A stretch of 64,000 nucleotides of DNA from NCBI GenBank assembly GCA_035626815.1, contig DASPMY010000048.1:5305-69304 (forward strand). The letters run 5' to 3'. The position numbers and the translations under genes are program-made. This DNA comes from Croceibacterium_A sp035626815. GTDB lineage: Bacteria; Pseudomonadota; Alphaproteobacteria; Sphingomonadales; Sphingomonadaceae. Positions 26,163-35,688 of this stretch are shown piece after piece (position 1 is the stretch's first letter; every line of letters starts with the position of its first letter). The notes beneath the pieces are model-generated. The model saw only the letters and a list, made by a program, of their open reading frames with translations, had not been told where the DNA came from and ran no database searches.

Positions 26163-27133
26163 GCGGCGTCGGCGTGCTGCTGGTCAACCTCGGCACGCCC
26201 GACGCGCCGACCCCGCGCGCGGTCAAGCGCTACCTCGGCGAGTTCCTGTCCGACCGGCGCGTCGTCGAGATCCCGGCTTACGCCTGGCAGCCGATCCTGC
26301 GCGGGATCGTGCTGCAGACGCGGCCGCGGAAGTCGGCCCGCGCCTATGCGCAAGTGTGGACCGAAGCCGGCTCGCCGCTCGCCGCGATCACCGCCGAGCA
26401 GGCGGAGCGGCTGCAGACGCGGCTGGGCGACGGCGTCAGGGTCGCGCACGCGATGCGCTACGGCCGCCCGGCGATCGGCGCCGAGCTGCAGGGGCTGCTC
26501 GAGGCCGGCTGCGAGCGCATCCTGGTGGCGCCGCTCTACCCGCAGTACTGCGCCGCCACGACCGCCACGGTGGTCGATGCCGCGGCCGACGCGCTGCGAT
26601 CGATGCGCCGGCAGCCGGCGCTGCGCACGCTGCCGCCGTACTACGCCGACCCGGCCTACATCGGCGCGCTGGCCGGCGACCTCGGCGCGCAGCTCGACGC
26701 GCTGCCGTTCGCGCCCGAAGTGCTGCTGCTCAGCTTCCACGGCATGCCCGAGCGGACGCGCGCGCTCGGCGATCCGTACCACGACCAGTGCCGCGAGACC
26801 GCCCGGCTGCTCGAGAAAGCGCTTACCCGGCCGGGCCTGCGGCTGGTGACGACGTTCCAGTCGCGCTTCGGCCGGGCCAAATGGCTCGAGCCGGCGACCG
26901 ACAACGTGCTGGCCGAGGAAGCCGCGCGCGGCACTCGGCGGCTGGCCGTGGCGGCGCCCGGGTTTGCCGCCGACTGCCTCGAGACGCTCGAGGAGCTGGC
27001 GATCCGCGGCCGCGAGCAGTTCCACGCGGCCGGCGGCGAGCATTTCGCCGCGCTGGCGTGCCTCAACGCCGGCGAGGCGGGGATGGCGATGCTGGAGGCG
27101 CTGGTGCGGCGCGAGCTGGCCGGCTGGATTTAG
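26159..27133 (+). CDS. hemH: Ferrochelatase
   Basis: A 324-residue enzyme inserting ferrous iron into protoporphyrin IX, the last step of haem synthesis. It starts MSGVGVLLVNLGTPDAPTPR. The conserved APLYPQYCAATT, LLLSFHGMPER with the metal-site His, and the AADCLETLEEL segment with the conserved Glu are all present. The ATG overlaps the preceding stop (ATGA), so it is translated with the molybdopterin subunit gene. Length is normal; no C-terminal iron-sulfur Cys cluster is seen. Confidence 0.94.
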   Translation: MSGVGVLLVNLGTPDAPTPRAVKRYLGEFLSDRRVVEIPAYAWQPILRGIVLQTRPRKSARAYAQVWTEAGSPLAAITAEQAERLQTRLGDGVRVAHAMRYGRPAIGAELQGLLEAGCERILVAPLYPQYCAATTATVVDAAADALRSMRRQPALRTLPPYYADPAYIGALAGDLGAQLDALPFAPEVLLLSFHGMPERTRALGDPYHDQCRETARLLEKALTRPGLRLVTTFQSRFGRAKWLEPATDNVLAEEAARGTRRLAVAAPGFAADCLETLEELAIRGREQFHAAGGEHFAALACLNAGEAGMAMLEALVRRELAGWI

Positions 27134-27203
27134 GCGCCGCAGCGCGATGAACCCGGGTTCGTCGGCTCGGCACTAAGGAGCGTTATCCAAGGGAGCCGTT
27201 CCG

Positions 27204-28511
27204 ATGCGGAAGGCCCTGGTGTTCCTCATGGCGCTGGCGCTCGCCGGCTGCGGCGACCGCGCCCGGCTGGCGCTCGAGCAGGGCATCGGCCCCGCGCCCG
27301 AGCTGCCGCCGCCGGTCCACACGCTGATCCCCACGGTCAAGGTGGCCGAGGCGGTCGGCTGGCCCGCCGGCGCCACCCCCGTCGCCGGTCCCGGGCTCGC
27401 CGTCGCGCCGTTCGCGCAAGGCCTCGATCACCCGCGCTGGCTCGCCGTGCTGCCCAACGGCGACGTGCTCGTCGCTGAGACCAACGCGCCCGAGCGGCCC
27501 GAGGACGGCAAGGGCCTCAAGGGGTGGTTCTTCCGGATGTTCCAGAAGAAGGCCGGCGGCGCAGTGCCCAGCGCCAACCGCATCACCCTGCTGCGCGATG
27601 CCGACGGCGACGGTGCGGCCGAGACCCGCTCGGTGCTGCTCGCCGGCCGCAACGCGCCGTTCGGCTTGGCTCTCGCCGGCGGCACGCTCTACGTCGCCGA
27701 CACCGACGCGGTGCTGGCGTTTCCCTACCGCGAGGGCGACACCGTGATCGCCGCGGACCCGCGCCGGCTCACCGGGCTCCCCGCCGGCCGGCGCAACCAC
27801 CACTGGACCAAGAGCCTCGTCGCCTCGCCCGACGGGCGGCGGCTCTACGTCGGCATCGGCTCGAACAGCAACGTCGCCGAGCACGGCCTGGCCGAGGAGG
27901 AAGGCCGGGCGCAGATCTGGGAAATCGACGCCGCATCCGGTGCCGGCCGCGCGTTCGCCACCGGGCTGCGCAACCCAGTCGGCATGGATTTCGAGCCGGC
28001 GACGGGCGCGCTGTGGACCGTGGTCAACGAGCGCGACGAGCTCGGCAGCGACCTGGTGCCCGACTACATGACCAGCGTCGTCGACGGGGGGTTCTACGGC
28101 TGGCCGTTCAGCTACTTCGGCGATCATCTCGATGACCGCATCGCCGAGGCCGACCGGCGGCCGGACCTCGTCGCCCGCGCGATCGTGCCCGACTACGCGC
28201 TCGGTCCGCATACCGGCTCGCTCGGGCTGGCATTCGCGCGCGGCGGGGCGCTCGGCCCGTCCTTCGCCAGCGGCGCGTTCGTCGGCCAGCACGGCTCGTG
28301 GAACCGCAATCCGCGCAGCGGCTACCGGGTGATCTTCGTCCCGTTCGCCGGCGGCAGGCCCGCCGGTCCGCCGGTCGAGGTGCTGACCGGCTTCCTCACC
28401 GCCGGCGGGAAGGCGCAGGGGCGGCCGGTGGGGGTGGCGATCGCCGGTGACGGGGCGCTGCTCGTGGCGGACGACGTCGGCAATACAGTGTGGCGCGTGA
28501 CGCGGCGATAG
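27204..28511 (+). CDS. PQQ-type sugar dehydrogenase-like lipoprotein
   Basis: A 435-residue secreted beta-propeller protein. It begins MRKALVFLMALALAGCGDRA, with a lipobox LAGC, so it is a lipoprotein. Blade-like repeats include AQGLDHPRWLAVLPNGDVLVAE, LAGRNAPFGLALAGGTLYVADT, GLRNPVGMDFEPATGALWTV and GFYGWPFSYFG, typical of sorbosone and soluble glucose dehydrogenase relatives. HHWTKSLVASPDGRRLYVGIGSNSN holds the usual catalytic His region. Electrons would pass to PQQ and then respiratory carriers; whether it binds PQQ cannot be read directly. AAGGGAGCC precedes the ATG. Confidence 0.82.
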   Translation: MRKALVFLMALALAGCGDRARLALEQGIGPAPELPPPVHTLIPTVKVAEAVGWPAGATPVAGPGLAVAPFAQGLDHPRWLAVLPNGDVLVAETNAPERPEDGKGLKGWFFRMFQKKAGGAVPSANRITLLRDADGDGAAETRSVLLAGRNAPFGLALAGGTLYVADTDAVLAFPYREGDTVIAADPRRLTGLPAGRRNHHWTKSLVASPDGRRLYVGIGSNSNVAEHGLAEEEGRAQIWEIDAASGAGRAFATGLRNPVGMDFEPATGALWTVVNERDELGSDLVPDYMTSVVDGGFYGWPFSYFGDHLDDRIAEADRRPDLVARAIVPDYALGPHTGSLGLAFARGGALGPSFASGAFVGQHGSWNRNPRSGYRVIFVPFAGGRPAGPPVEVLTGFLTAGGKAQGRPVGVAIAGDGALLVADDVGNTVWRVTRR

Positions 28512-28577
28512 CCAGCCCGGGAACGATTATCGCCGTGCGGCAATCCTGACGGTGATGACCGCCGCGACGAACCAGTC

Positions 28578-29093
28578 ATGAGCCGCGAGCCGCTTTCCAG
28601 CCGCCTGCTGATCGGCGCCATCGCCGGGTTCGTCGCCACCGCGGCGATGACCGCGGCGATGCGCCGGATGCACGGACTGCTGCCGCCCGCCGAGCGCTAT
28701 CCGCTGCCGCCGCGCGAGATCACCGAGACGATCTTCGCGCCGGCGAGCGAGGCGGGCGCCGAGGACCTGTCGCTGGCCGCGCATTTCGCGTTCGGCGCCG
28801 CGGCGGGCGCCCTGCTGACCGCGACTGACGCGGACGTGCCGGTGCGGCGCGGCATCGTCGGCGGCCTCGCCCTGTGGACCGCGAGCTACTTCGGGTGGGT
28901 GCCGGCGGTGGGCATCCTCACGCCGGCGCATCGCCACCCGCTCCGCCGCAACGCGCTGATGGTCGCTGCGCACCTGGTGTGGGGCGCGGTCGCCGCGCTG
29001 ACCGCGCAGGAGCTGGTCCACAGCCGCGATTCGGTGGTCAAGGACGGTCCGTTGCGCGACCGGCCGGCAACGGTGCGGCGCCGCCGCGCCTGA
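28578..29093 (+). CDS. Conserved inner-membrane protein of unknown function
   Basis: A 171-residue protein with about four hydrophobic segments: LLIGAIAGFVATAAMTAAM (9-27), the region around LAAHFAFGAAAGALLTA, GIVGGLALWTASYFGWVPAVGIL, and ALMVAAHLVWGAVAALTAQEL. It has Gly- and Ala-rich helix-packing motifs and an Arg-rich C-terminus (RPATVRRRRA). The pattern is like DUF1440 or similar small membrane proteins, but I cannot name the family with certainty. It converges on the cytochrome gene with a 1-bp gap. Confidence 0.65.
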   Translation: MSREPLSSRLLIGAIAGFVATAAMTAAMRRMHGLLPPAERYPLPPREITETIFAPASEAGAEDLSLAAHFAFGAAAGALLTATDADVPVRRGIVGGLALWTASYFGWVPAVGILTPAHRHPLRRNALMVAAHLVWGAVAALTAQELVHSRDSVVKDGPLRDRPATVRRRRA

Positions 29094-29094
29094 G

Positions 29095-29775
29095 CTAGCG
29101 CGAGAACTGCGAGATGTAGGTCGCCAGCGCGAGGATTTCGGCATCGCTCATCTGCCCGCCGAAAGCCGGCATCGCCCCACGGCCATCGGTGACCGTGTCG
29201 ACGACGGCGCGGACGGCCAGGTGGCGATCGAGCGAGGGGCCGACCGCGCCGCTGGCGCCGGCGTCGGCGAAAGCGTGGCAGGCGCCGCACGAGAAGCTGT
29301 TGAACAGCGCCAGCCCCTGGGCGCGGAGCGAAGCGCTGGCGGCGGCCGGCTGCAGCGCGGGAACGGGCTGGGCGGCTTCGGGCCGGACGATGTCGGACGC
29401 CGCGACCGCCGGTTGAGCGGCCGGCGGGCTCGGCTGGCGGTTGGCTACAGCCGCCGGCACCGGGGCTGGCGGTCCCGCCGGCGGCAGCGGGCCGGCGACG
29501 AACGCCGGGGCCGGCGCAGGCCCGACCCAGGCGCTGGCGCCCGTGGCCGCGACCGGGCCGGCGCGCGGCCGCGCATACTGATCGTGCATCGCCGCGATCG
29601 CGCCGCCGTCGTGGACGATCCCGCCGGGGACCGGCGAATCGTGCATCGCACCCGTGTGATGTTCCGGCGCCGCGTCGGCGTGGCCGTCGCTCTCGATGCC
29701 TTGCGTCGTGCACGCGGCCAAAGCCGCGAGCGGCACGGCCGCGGCCGCGATGGCCGGCCCCAGGTTGATGCGCAT
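29095..29775 (-). CDS. Exported c-type cytochrome with long Pro/Ala linker
   Basis: A 226-residue protein. MRINLGPAIAAAAVPLAALAAC ends in a lipobox-like LAAC, so it may be lipid-anchored. Residues about 27-140 are Pro-, Ala- and His-containing low complexity, then a single class I cytochrome c domain with the haem motif CGACH and the distal ligand in MPAFGGQMSD, ending LATYISQF. It is an electron carrier in the periplasm; the partner is unknown, though the sugar dehydrogenase at 27204 is close by. GAGGAGAGG precedes the ATG at 29775. Confidence 0.83.
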   Translation of the reverse strand: MRINLGPAIAAAAVPLAALAACTTQGIESDGHADAAPEHHTGAMHDSPVPGGIVHDGGAIAAMHDQYARPRAGPVAATGASAWVGPAPAPAFVAGPLPPAGPPAPVPAAVANRQPSPPAAQPAVAASDIVRPEAAQPVPALQPAAASASLRAQGLALFNSFSCGACHAFADAGASGAVGPSLDRHLAVRAVVDTVTDGRGAMPAFGGQMSDAEILALATYISQFSR

Positions 29776-29896
29776 GGGCCTCTCCTCGTTTCGCCGCCGC
29801 CGCGGCGGAGTCCTAACGAGGTGGCAACCGGCCAGGCAAGGGGCCGTTCCGGCGGTTGCGGGAGAGGGCGGGCGTGGGCTCGCCCGATCGGGAGCC

Positions 29897-30328
29897 TCAA
29901 CTGGCCTTGGCCAAGCCGTCCAGGCCGCCGTCGGGCCCCGGCCAGCTGCGCTTGACCAACTGCCCGTGCAGAGCCGGCGGGGCGCCGCGCGGCGGCGCGC
30001 TGGCCGGTTGCGGGGAGAGCGGCAGCGGCGCCGCCAGCAGGCCGTCGGGCGTGCGGAACGCCAGCTCCTCGAGCAGCGCCGGCTCGAGCGCGGCACGGAA
30101 CTTGACGCCGGCGTGGCCGCGGTGCTGCCAGGCGACCTCGCCGTCGATCGCCGGGAGCCCCTTGAGGCGCAGCCGCAGCGGGCCCCCTTTGGCCAGCTCG
30201 GCCTCGGGGCATTCGATCATGCAGCCGCCGGTCGAGACGTTGCGCATGCGGGATTTCCACGCGTGTCCGCCGGAGCGGCAGTCTGCCTCGAGGTCCGTCG
30301 GAAACCTGAAAGCCGCCCGCTTGTCCAT
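29897..30328 (-). CDS. PilZ-domain protein
   Basis: A 143-residue protein with one PilZ domain. The cyclic-di-GMP-binding signatures are a basic start (KRAAFRF, a RxxxR-like variant) and NVSTGGCMIEC, fitting [D/N]xSxxG. The C-terminal third is Pro- and Ala-rich and probably disordered. It may sense c-di-GMP and influence motility, division or matrix production. The Arg spacing is R-x3-R, so binding is plausible. The start at 30328 begins MDKRAAFRF; a frame extension upstream has no PilZ features. Confidence 0.8.
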   Translation of the reverse strand: MDKRAAFRFPTDLEADCRSGGHAWKSRMRNVSTGGCMIECPEAELAKGGPLRLRLKGLPAIDGEVAWQHRGHAGVKFRAALEPALLEELAFRTPDGLLAAPLPLSPQPASAPPRGAPPALHGQLVKRSWPGPDGGLDGLAKAS

Positions 30329-30428
30329 ATGCCCCCCACCCTTGCCGACTGTTCGGATAGGCAATTTTTCTCAAGCGCTGGTTAATCGCCGGGTGTACCG
30401 AAATTAACCATCGCGCCGGCCGCCGGCG

Positions 30429-30590
30429 TCAGAAATCGACCGCGATGCCGTCCTTGACCCACTCGCCGTAGCGGGTCGGACCGAGCTCCTCGGCATCGTC
30501 CTGCGGAGCGGCCGGCCGGGGCGGCGGAGCGTCGCTCCAGTGGGCCGGCTTGGCGAAGGGCCGCGGGCGTTGCGTGGCGCGTGCGCTCAT
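30429..30590 (-). CDS. SdhAF4/DUF1674 succinate dehydrogenase assembly factor
   Basis: A 53-residue protein ending ELGPTRYGEWVKDGIAVDF, the conserved C-terminal signature of DUF1674/SdhAF4 proteins. These bind flavinylated SdhA and promote assembly of succinate dehydrogenase while limiting superoxide. The N-terminal half is Pro- and Arg-rich, as usual. The ATG at 30590 is the simplest start; GTG 30629 would add 13 residues. It is divergent from rsmB, with only 56 bp between. Confidence 0.78.
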   Translation of the reverse strand: MSARATQRPRPFAKPAHWSDAPPPRPAAPQDDAEELGPTRYGEWVKDGIAVDF

Positions 30591-30646
30591 GACCCGCGCG
30601 ATGGGCCGGGTGGCGGCGCGACGCAACACCTTCTAGGGAACGCGCG

Positions 30647-31894
30647 ATGAACCGCCCGCCGGAAATCCAGGGCCTCGCCGCCCGCCGTGCCGCGCTCAAA
30701 CTGCTCGACGCGGTCCTGCGCCGCGGCAAGACGCTCGACCAGGCGGCCGGCGCGGCGACCGCGGGCCTGGTGACCAGCTCGGACGGCGCGCTGGCCCGCG
30801 CGGTCGCGAGCGAAGTGCTGCGCTGGCTGGTCGATCTCGACGCGCTGATCGATTCCGCCACCCGCCAGCGGCTGGCCGACGACGCCAAGGCGCGTATGGT
30901 GCTGCGGATCATGCTCGCCCAGTGGCTGCGGCTGGAGACGCCGCCGCACGCGGTGATCGCGACCGGACTGCCGCTGCTGGCGGGCGGGCCGCGGCGGCTG
31001 GCGCACGGGGTGTTCTCGACGCTGGTCAGGCAGGGCGCCACACTACCCCGAGCGCCGACGCTGCCGCCCGCGGTGGCCGCGCGATGGGGCGAGCGCGCCG
31101 CCGCCGTCGCCGCTGGCCTCGCCGAACCGCCGCCGCTCGACCTGACGCTGCGCGATCCGGCAGCGACGGAGGAGTGGGCGCGCAGGCTCGACGGAGAGAG
31201 CCTCGCGCCGGGCCATGTCCGCCTGCCGCGCGGCACCGCGGTCACCGACTTGCCGGGCTTCGCCGAAGGCGCGTGGTGGGTGCAGGACCTGGCGGCGTCC
31301 CTGCCGGCCCGGCTGCTGGGAACGGGCGAAGGCAGGCGAGCGCTCGACCTCTGCGCTGCGCCCGGCGGCAAGACCCTGCAGCTGGCCGCGGCCGGGTGGC
31401 AGGTGACCTCGCTCGACGTGGGCGGCAAGCGCCTCGAGCGGCTGCGCGAGAATCTGGGCCGCACCGGGCTCCGCGCCGAAGTGATCGTGGCTGACGCGCT
31501 GAAGTGGCGGCCCGAGGGCGGCTACGACGCGATCGTGCTCGACGCGCCGTGCACCGCGACCGGCACCGCTCGCCGCCATCCCGACGTGCTCCACCGCATC
31601 GGTCCGCGGCAGATCGCCGAGATGGCCGAGCTGCAATCGCGGCTCGTCGAGCGCGCCACCGGCTGGCTCGCGCCCCGGGGACGGCTGGTCTATTCGGTGT
31701 GCTCGCTCGAGCGCGAGGAAGGTGAAGGGCAAGTGCCGGGGATCGCTCTGGCGCCCGACCCGATCGCGCCCGCCGAAGTGCCGGCCGGCCTGCCGGTGAC
31801 GCCCGAAGGCTGGTTGCGGACCGACCTCGGGATGCTTGCCGTCCACGGCGGGCTAGACGGGTTCTTCATCGCCAGGTTCGTGAACAGCCCGTGA
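30647..31894 (+). CDS. rsmB: 16S rRNA (cytosine-C5) methyltransferase, RsmB family
   Basis: A 415-residue RNA methyltransferase. An N-terminal NusB-like helical domain (about 1-140) is followed by the SAM domain with LDLCAAPGGKTLQLAAAGW, VTSLDVGGKRLERLREN, and the motif IV sequence LDAPCTATGTARRHPD whose Cys aids release. The nucleophilic Cys is in LVYSVCSLEREEGEGQV. It methylates a cytosine of 16S rRNA (C967 in E. coli). It starts at ATG 30647 shortly after TTCTAGGGAACG, a weak ribosome site. Confidence 0.9.
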   Translation: MNRPPEIQGLAARRAALKLLDAVLRRGKTLDQAAGAATAGLVTSSDGALARAVASEVLRWLVDLDALIDSATRQRLADDAKARMVLRIMLAQWLRLETPPHAVIATGLPLLAGGPRRLAHGVFSTLVRQGATLPRAPTLPPAVAARWGERAAAVAAGLAEPPPLDLTLRDPAATEEWARRLDGESLAPGHVRLPRGTAVTDLPGFAEGAWWVQDLAASLPARLLGTGEGRRALDLCAAPGGKTLQLAAAGWQVTSLDVGGKRLERLRENLGRTGLRAEVIVADALKWRPEGGYDAIVLDAPCTATGTARRHPDVLHRIGPRQIAEMAELQSRLVERATGWLAPRGRLVYSVCSLEREEGEGQVPGIALAPDPIAPAEVPAGLPVTPEGWLRTDLGMLAVHGGLDGFFIARFVNSP

Positions 31895-31920
31895 AAACAG
31901 ACGGTTAACAACCGGTTACC

Positions 31921-32460
31921 TCAAGCCGACTTGACCTTTGCCTGAAAGCTCTTGCGCAGCTTCATCAGCTTGGGCGGGATCGTCGCCAGGCAGTACGGAT
32001 TGCGCTGGCCTTCACCTTCCCAATACTCCTGGTGATAGTCCTCGGCCGGATACCAGTCGGCGGGGCCTTCGATCGTGGTCACGGCCGCGTGGCCGGGGTG
32101 CTCGGCGTTCCACCGTGCGATCGCCGCCGCGGCCCCGGCGCGCTGTTGGTCGTCCAGCGGGAAGATCGCCGAGCGGTATTGCGTGCCGACGTCGTTGCCC
32201 TGGCGGTTGAGCTGGGTCGGATCGTGCGTGCCGAGGAACACGTCGAGGATCTCGGCGTAGGAAATCGCCTCCGGATCGTAAGTCACCCGGATCGCCTCGG
32301 CATGGCCGGTGGCCCCCGAGCACACTTGCTTGTAGGTCGGATTGGGTACGCTGCCGCCGATGTAGCCGCTCTCGACCCCCGTCACGCCGATCACGTCGCG
32401 GAACACCGCCTCGGTGCACCAGAAGCACCCGCCGGCCACAATCGCCGTTTCCTCTGCCAT
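31921..32460 (-). CDS. msrA: Peptide-methionine (S)-S-oxide reductase
   Basis: A 179-residue MsrA. Catalytic Cys12 lies in the GGCFWCTEAVF motif. Other conserved parts are GVTGVESGYIGG, ATGHAEAIRVTYDP, FLGTHDPTQLNRQGNDVGTQYRS and a C-terminal YHQEYWEGEGQRNPYC with a potential resolving Cys. AAGGAGAG precedes the ATG at 32460. It is convergent with rsmB and divergent from an exported methyltransferase-like gene. Confidence 0.94.
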   Translation of the reverse strand: MAEETAIVAGGCFWCTEAVFRDVIGVTGVESGYIGGSVPNPTYKQVCSGATGHAEAIRVTYDPEAISYAEILDVFLGTHDPTQLNRQGNDVGTQYRSAIFPLDDQQRAGAAAAIARWNAEHPGHAAVTTIEGPADWYPAEDYHQEYWEGEGQRNPYCLATIPPKLMKLRKSFQAKVKSA

Positions 32461-32557
32461 CACGCTCTCCTTTGCCGGCCAGATGGGCCTTGGCGATGCG
32501 CTTGTCATCCTCGGCTCGCAAGCTAGGCTGCCGCGGCCCCTCGACGGAGTATTCCCG

Positions 32558-33397
32558 ATGCGACCGATGCTGCTTGCCGCCGCCATTGCCCTGACCCTTC
32601 CGCTCGCGGCCGCGCCATTGCCGAGCGCCGCGCAACAGGCGGCCAGCCCGGCGCTGGCCGAAGCGCTCGCCCATCCGCGCCGCGCCGAGGACCGCGCGCG
32701 CGACCGATATCGCCATCCGGCCGAGACGCTGGCTTTCTTCCAGGTCGAGCCGGGGATGACGGTGGTCGACTACCTGCCGGCCGGCGGGTGGTACACGCGC
32801 ATCCTCGCCCCCTACCTCGGGCCGCAAGGGCACTACATCGCGATGGGGCCCGATCTCACCGGCGAGACCAACCAGTACTTCCTCAATTCGATGGGCGGGC
32901 TGGCCGAGAAGTTCCCCGCCCAGGCGGCCGGGTGGAACCTGGGGACGACGCCCCGCATCACCGCGTTCAACACCGGCGGCTATCCCGAGAGCCTCGATGG
33001 CACCGTCGACCGGGTGCTGATCTTCCGCGAGATGCACAACCAGTTCCGCTTCGGGTGGCTGCACGACGACCTGCTGACCATCCGGCGGATGCTCAAGCCG
33101 GGCGGGCTGGTCGGCGTGACCGACCATCGCGCCGACGAGGATGCGCCGTACGCCCTGACCGATGGCAACAAGGGCTACTTGCGCGAGAGCGACGTGATCG
33201 CGCTGATGGACGCCTACGGCTTCGACCTGGTCGGCAAGAGCGAGATCAACGCCAATCCCAACGACACCAAGGACTACGAGCGCGGGGTGTGGGCGTTGCC
33301 GCCGGGGCTCGCCGGGGCGACCGACGCGACGCGCTCGCGGATGCTCGCGATCGGCGAAAGCGACCGCATGACGCTGCTGTTCCGCAAGCGCGATTGA
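32558..33397 (+). CDS. Exported class I SAM-methyltransferase-like protein
   Basis: A 279-residue protein with an N-terminal signal peptide MRPMLLAAAIALTLPLAAAP followed by a Rossmann methyltransferase-like domain. VEPGMTVVDYLPAGGWYTRIL replaces the usual motif I (DxGxGxG) with DYLPAGGWYT, and MLKPGGLVGVTDHRAD is a typical post-motif. Family members are annotated as SAM-dependent methyltransferases, but SAM is not known to be available outside the cytoplasm, so the role is unclear. The start at ATG 32558 follows GACGGAG. Confidence 0.75.
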   Translation: MRPMLLAAAIALTLPLAAAPLPSAAQQAASPALAEALAHPRRAEDRARDRYRHPAETLAFFQVEPGMTVVDYLPAGGWYTRILAPYLGPQGHYIAMGPDLTGETNQYFLNSMGGLAEKFPAQAAGWNLGTTPRITAFNTGGYPESLDGTVDRVLIFREMHNQFRFGWLHDDLLTIRRMLKPGGLVGVTDHRADEDAPYALTDGNKGYLRESDVIALMDAYGFDLVGKSEINANPNDTKDYERGVWALPPGLAGATDATRSRMLAIGESDRMTLLFRKRD

Positions 33398-33458
33398 CCG
33401 CTTGCGCTGCTCCGGCGATGATGTGATAGTGTAACATCGTTCGTCAGAGGTCGCGGTC

Positions 33459-34202
33459 ATGGCAGTCTCGAAATTCCGCTTGGTCCTCGGCGTGCTCGCG
33501 CTGGCGGGCTGTTCGGACGCGCGGTACGATCCGCGCGGGGTCGACCACGACGAGACGCTGCTGTCGGTCAGCGCCACCGGCGAGGCCGAGACCCGACCCG
33601 ACGAGGCGCGCTTCCAGGCCGGGATCAGCAACTGGGCGGCCACGGCCCGCGCCGCAAGCGAGGCGAACGCCGCCCAGATCCGCGAGATCGTTGCCGCTTT
33701 GCGAGGCGTCGGCGTGGCCGAGAAGGACATCCAGACGCGCACCGTCGGCGTCCAGCGGATCGACTACGGCGACCGCCGGGGCCAGTACCAGGCGAGCAAC
33801 GTGGTCGCCGTCACCGTGCGCGACGTGGACGAGACCGCGGCCGCCGTCACCGCCGCCACCGATGCCGGCGCCAACATCGTCGGCGGGCCCGATCTGCGCA
33901 TGTCCGATCCCGAGAAAGCGGCCAATTCGGCCTACGGCGCGGCCTACCGCGCGGCGCGGGCGCGGGCCGAGGCCTTTGCCGAGGCCGCCGGGATGGAGAT
34001 CGCGCGCGTGCTGTCGATCCGCGATGGCGGCGGTTCGCAGGGGATGCGCTACTTCCCCGGCGCGGTGCCGGTCGCGCCACCGCCCCCGGTCGCGATCGAG
34101 GCCGCGATGGCTCGCCCGGAGGAAGGCGGCGGGATCGTCATGGCCGGGCAGACGACCAGCGCGGTGTCGGTCCAGGTGGACTTCGCGCTGGTGCCCCGAT
34201 AG
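33459..34202 (+). CDS. SIMPL-domain (DUF541) lipoprotein
   Basis: A 247-residue envelope protein. MAVSKFRLVLGVLALAGCSD has a lipobox LAGC at residue 18, so it is a lipoprotein. The SIMPL/DUF541 domain is shown by LLSVSATGEAETRPDEARF, GVAEKDIQTRTVGVQRIDYG, VAVTVRDVDETAAAVTAATD and RAEAFAEAAGMEIARVLSI. Members such as E. coli YggE are oligomeric periplasmic proteins linked to oxidative stress. It is upstream of the putrescine gene with a 42-bp gap. Confidence 0.85.
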   Translation: MAVSKFRLVLGVLALAGCSDARYDPRGVDHDETLLSVSATGEAETRPDEARFQAGISNWAATARAASEANAAQIREIVAALRGVGVAEKDIQTRTVGVQRIDYGDRRGQYQASNVVAVTVRDVDETAAAVTAATDAGANIVGGPDLRMSDPEKAANSAYGAAYRAARARAEAFAEAAGMEIARVLSIRDGGGSQGMRYFPGAVPVAPPPPVAIEAAMARPEEGGGIVMAGQTTSAVSVQVDFALVPR

Positions 34203-34244
34203 CCCGCGCTTGTGCGCGCGGCGCGCGGCACTAGATAGCGGCGC

Positions 34245-35107
<863 letters not shown>

Positions 35108-35111
<4 letters not shown>

Positions 35112-35602
35112 GCTACCGGTACCTGATCGCGCTCGGCTCCAACCGGCGCCATCACGGCCACGGCCGCCCGCGCGACGTGCTGGCGGCGGCGCTTGCGGCG
35201 CTTGAAGACGCGGGGGTGCGGATCGACGCCGCCGCGCCGGTGCTGCTCAGCGACCCGGTCGGACCGTCGCTGCGCCGCTATGCCAACTCGGCCGCGGTGA
35301 TCGCGAGCGCGCTCGAGCCGCCAGCGATGCTCGCGCTGCTCAAGCGCATCGAGCGGGCGTTCGGCCGCCGCCGCGGCGGTCGGCGGTGGGCCGCGCGCGT
35401 GCTCGATCTCGACCTGGTGCTGTGGAGCGTCGGGCCCTTCGCCGCGCCCGGCCTGACCATCCCGCATCCGCTGTTCCGCGACCGCGCGTTCGTGCTCGCC
35501 CCCGCCGCGCTCATCGCGCCCGCCTGGCGCGACCCGGTCACCGGCCTCACCGTCCGCCAGCTCCACGCGCGGTTGACCCGCCCTCGCGCCGGTCATAGGT
35601 GA
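35108..35602 (+). CDS. folK: 2-amino-4-hydroxy-6-hydroxymethyldihydropteridine pyrophosphokinase
   Basis: A 164-residue HPPK, transferring pyrophosphate from ATP in folate synthesis. YLIALGSNRRHHGH starts the fold; LKRIERAFGRRRGGRRWAAR, VLDLDLVLW and the HPLFRDRAFVLAP segment are conserved. No standard start codon exists at the N-terminus: a CTG at 35108 overlaps the previous stop (CTGA), with GAGGA at 35100-35104. The family consensus start would align with this codon, so a CTG start is the best reading. Confidence 0.88.
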
Positions 35603-35612
35603 GCCGGTGGGC

Positions 35613-35688
35613 GGGCCCTTAGCTCAGTCGGTAGAGCAACTGACTTTTAATCAGTAGGTCGCTGGTTCGAATCCAGCAGGGCTCACCA
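35613..35688 (+). tRNA. tRNA-Lys (anticodon UUU)
   Basis: A 76-nt cloverleaf with acceptor arms GGGCCCT and AGGGCTC (one G-U pair), discriminator A and encoded CCA. The D-arm reads AGCTCAGTCGGTAGAGC, the anticodon stem-loop CTGACTTTTAATCAG gives UUU, and the T-arm is CTGGTTCGAATCCAG. Confidence 0.97.

Noticed and set aside
31899..31920. TTAA-N7-TTAC resembling a CtrA site after rsmB
   Set aside because: It lies between converging gene ends, where a promoter is not expected, and one half-site is imperfect.
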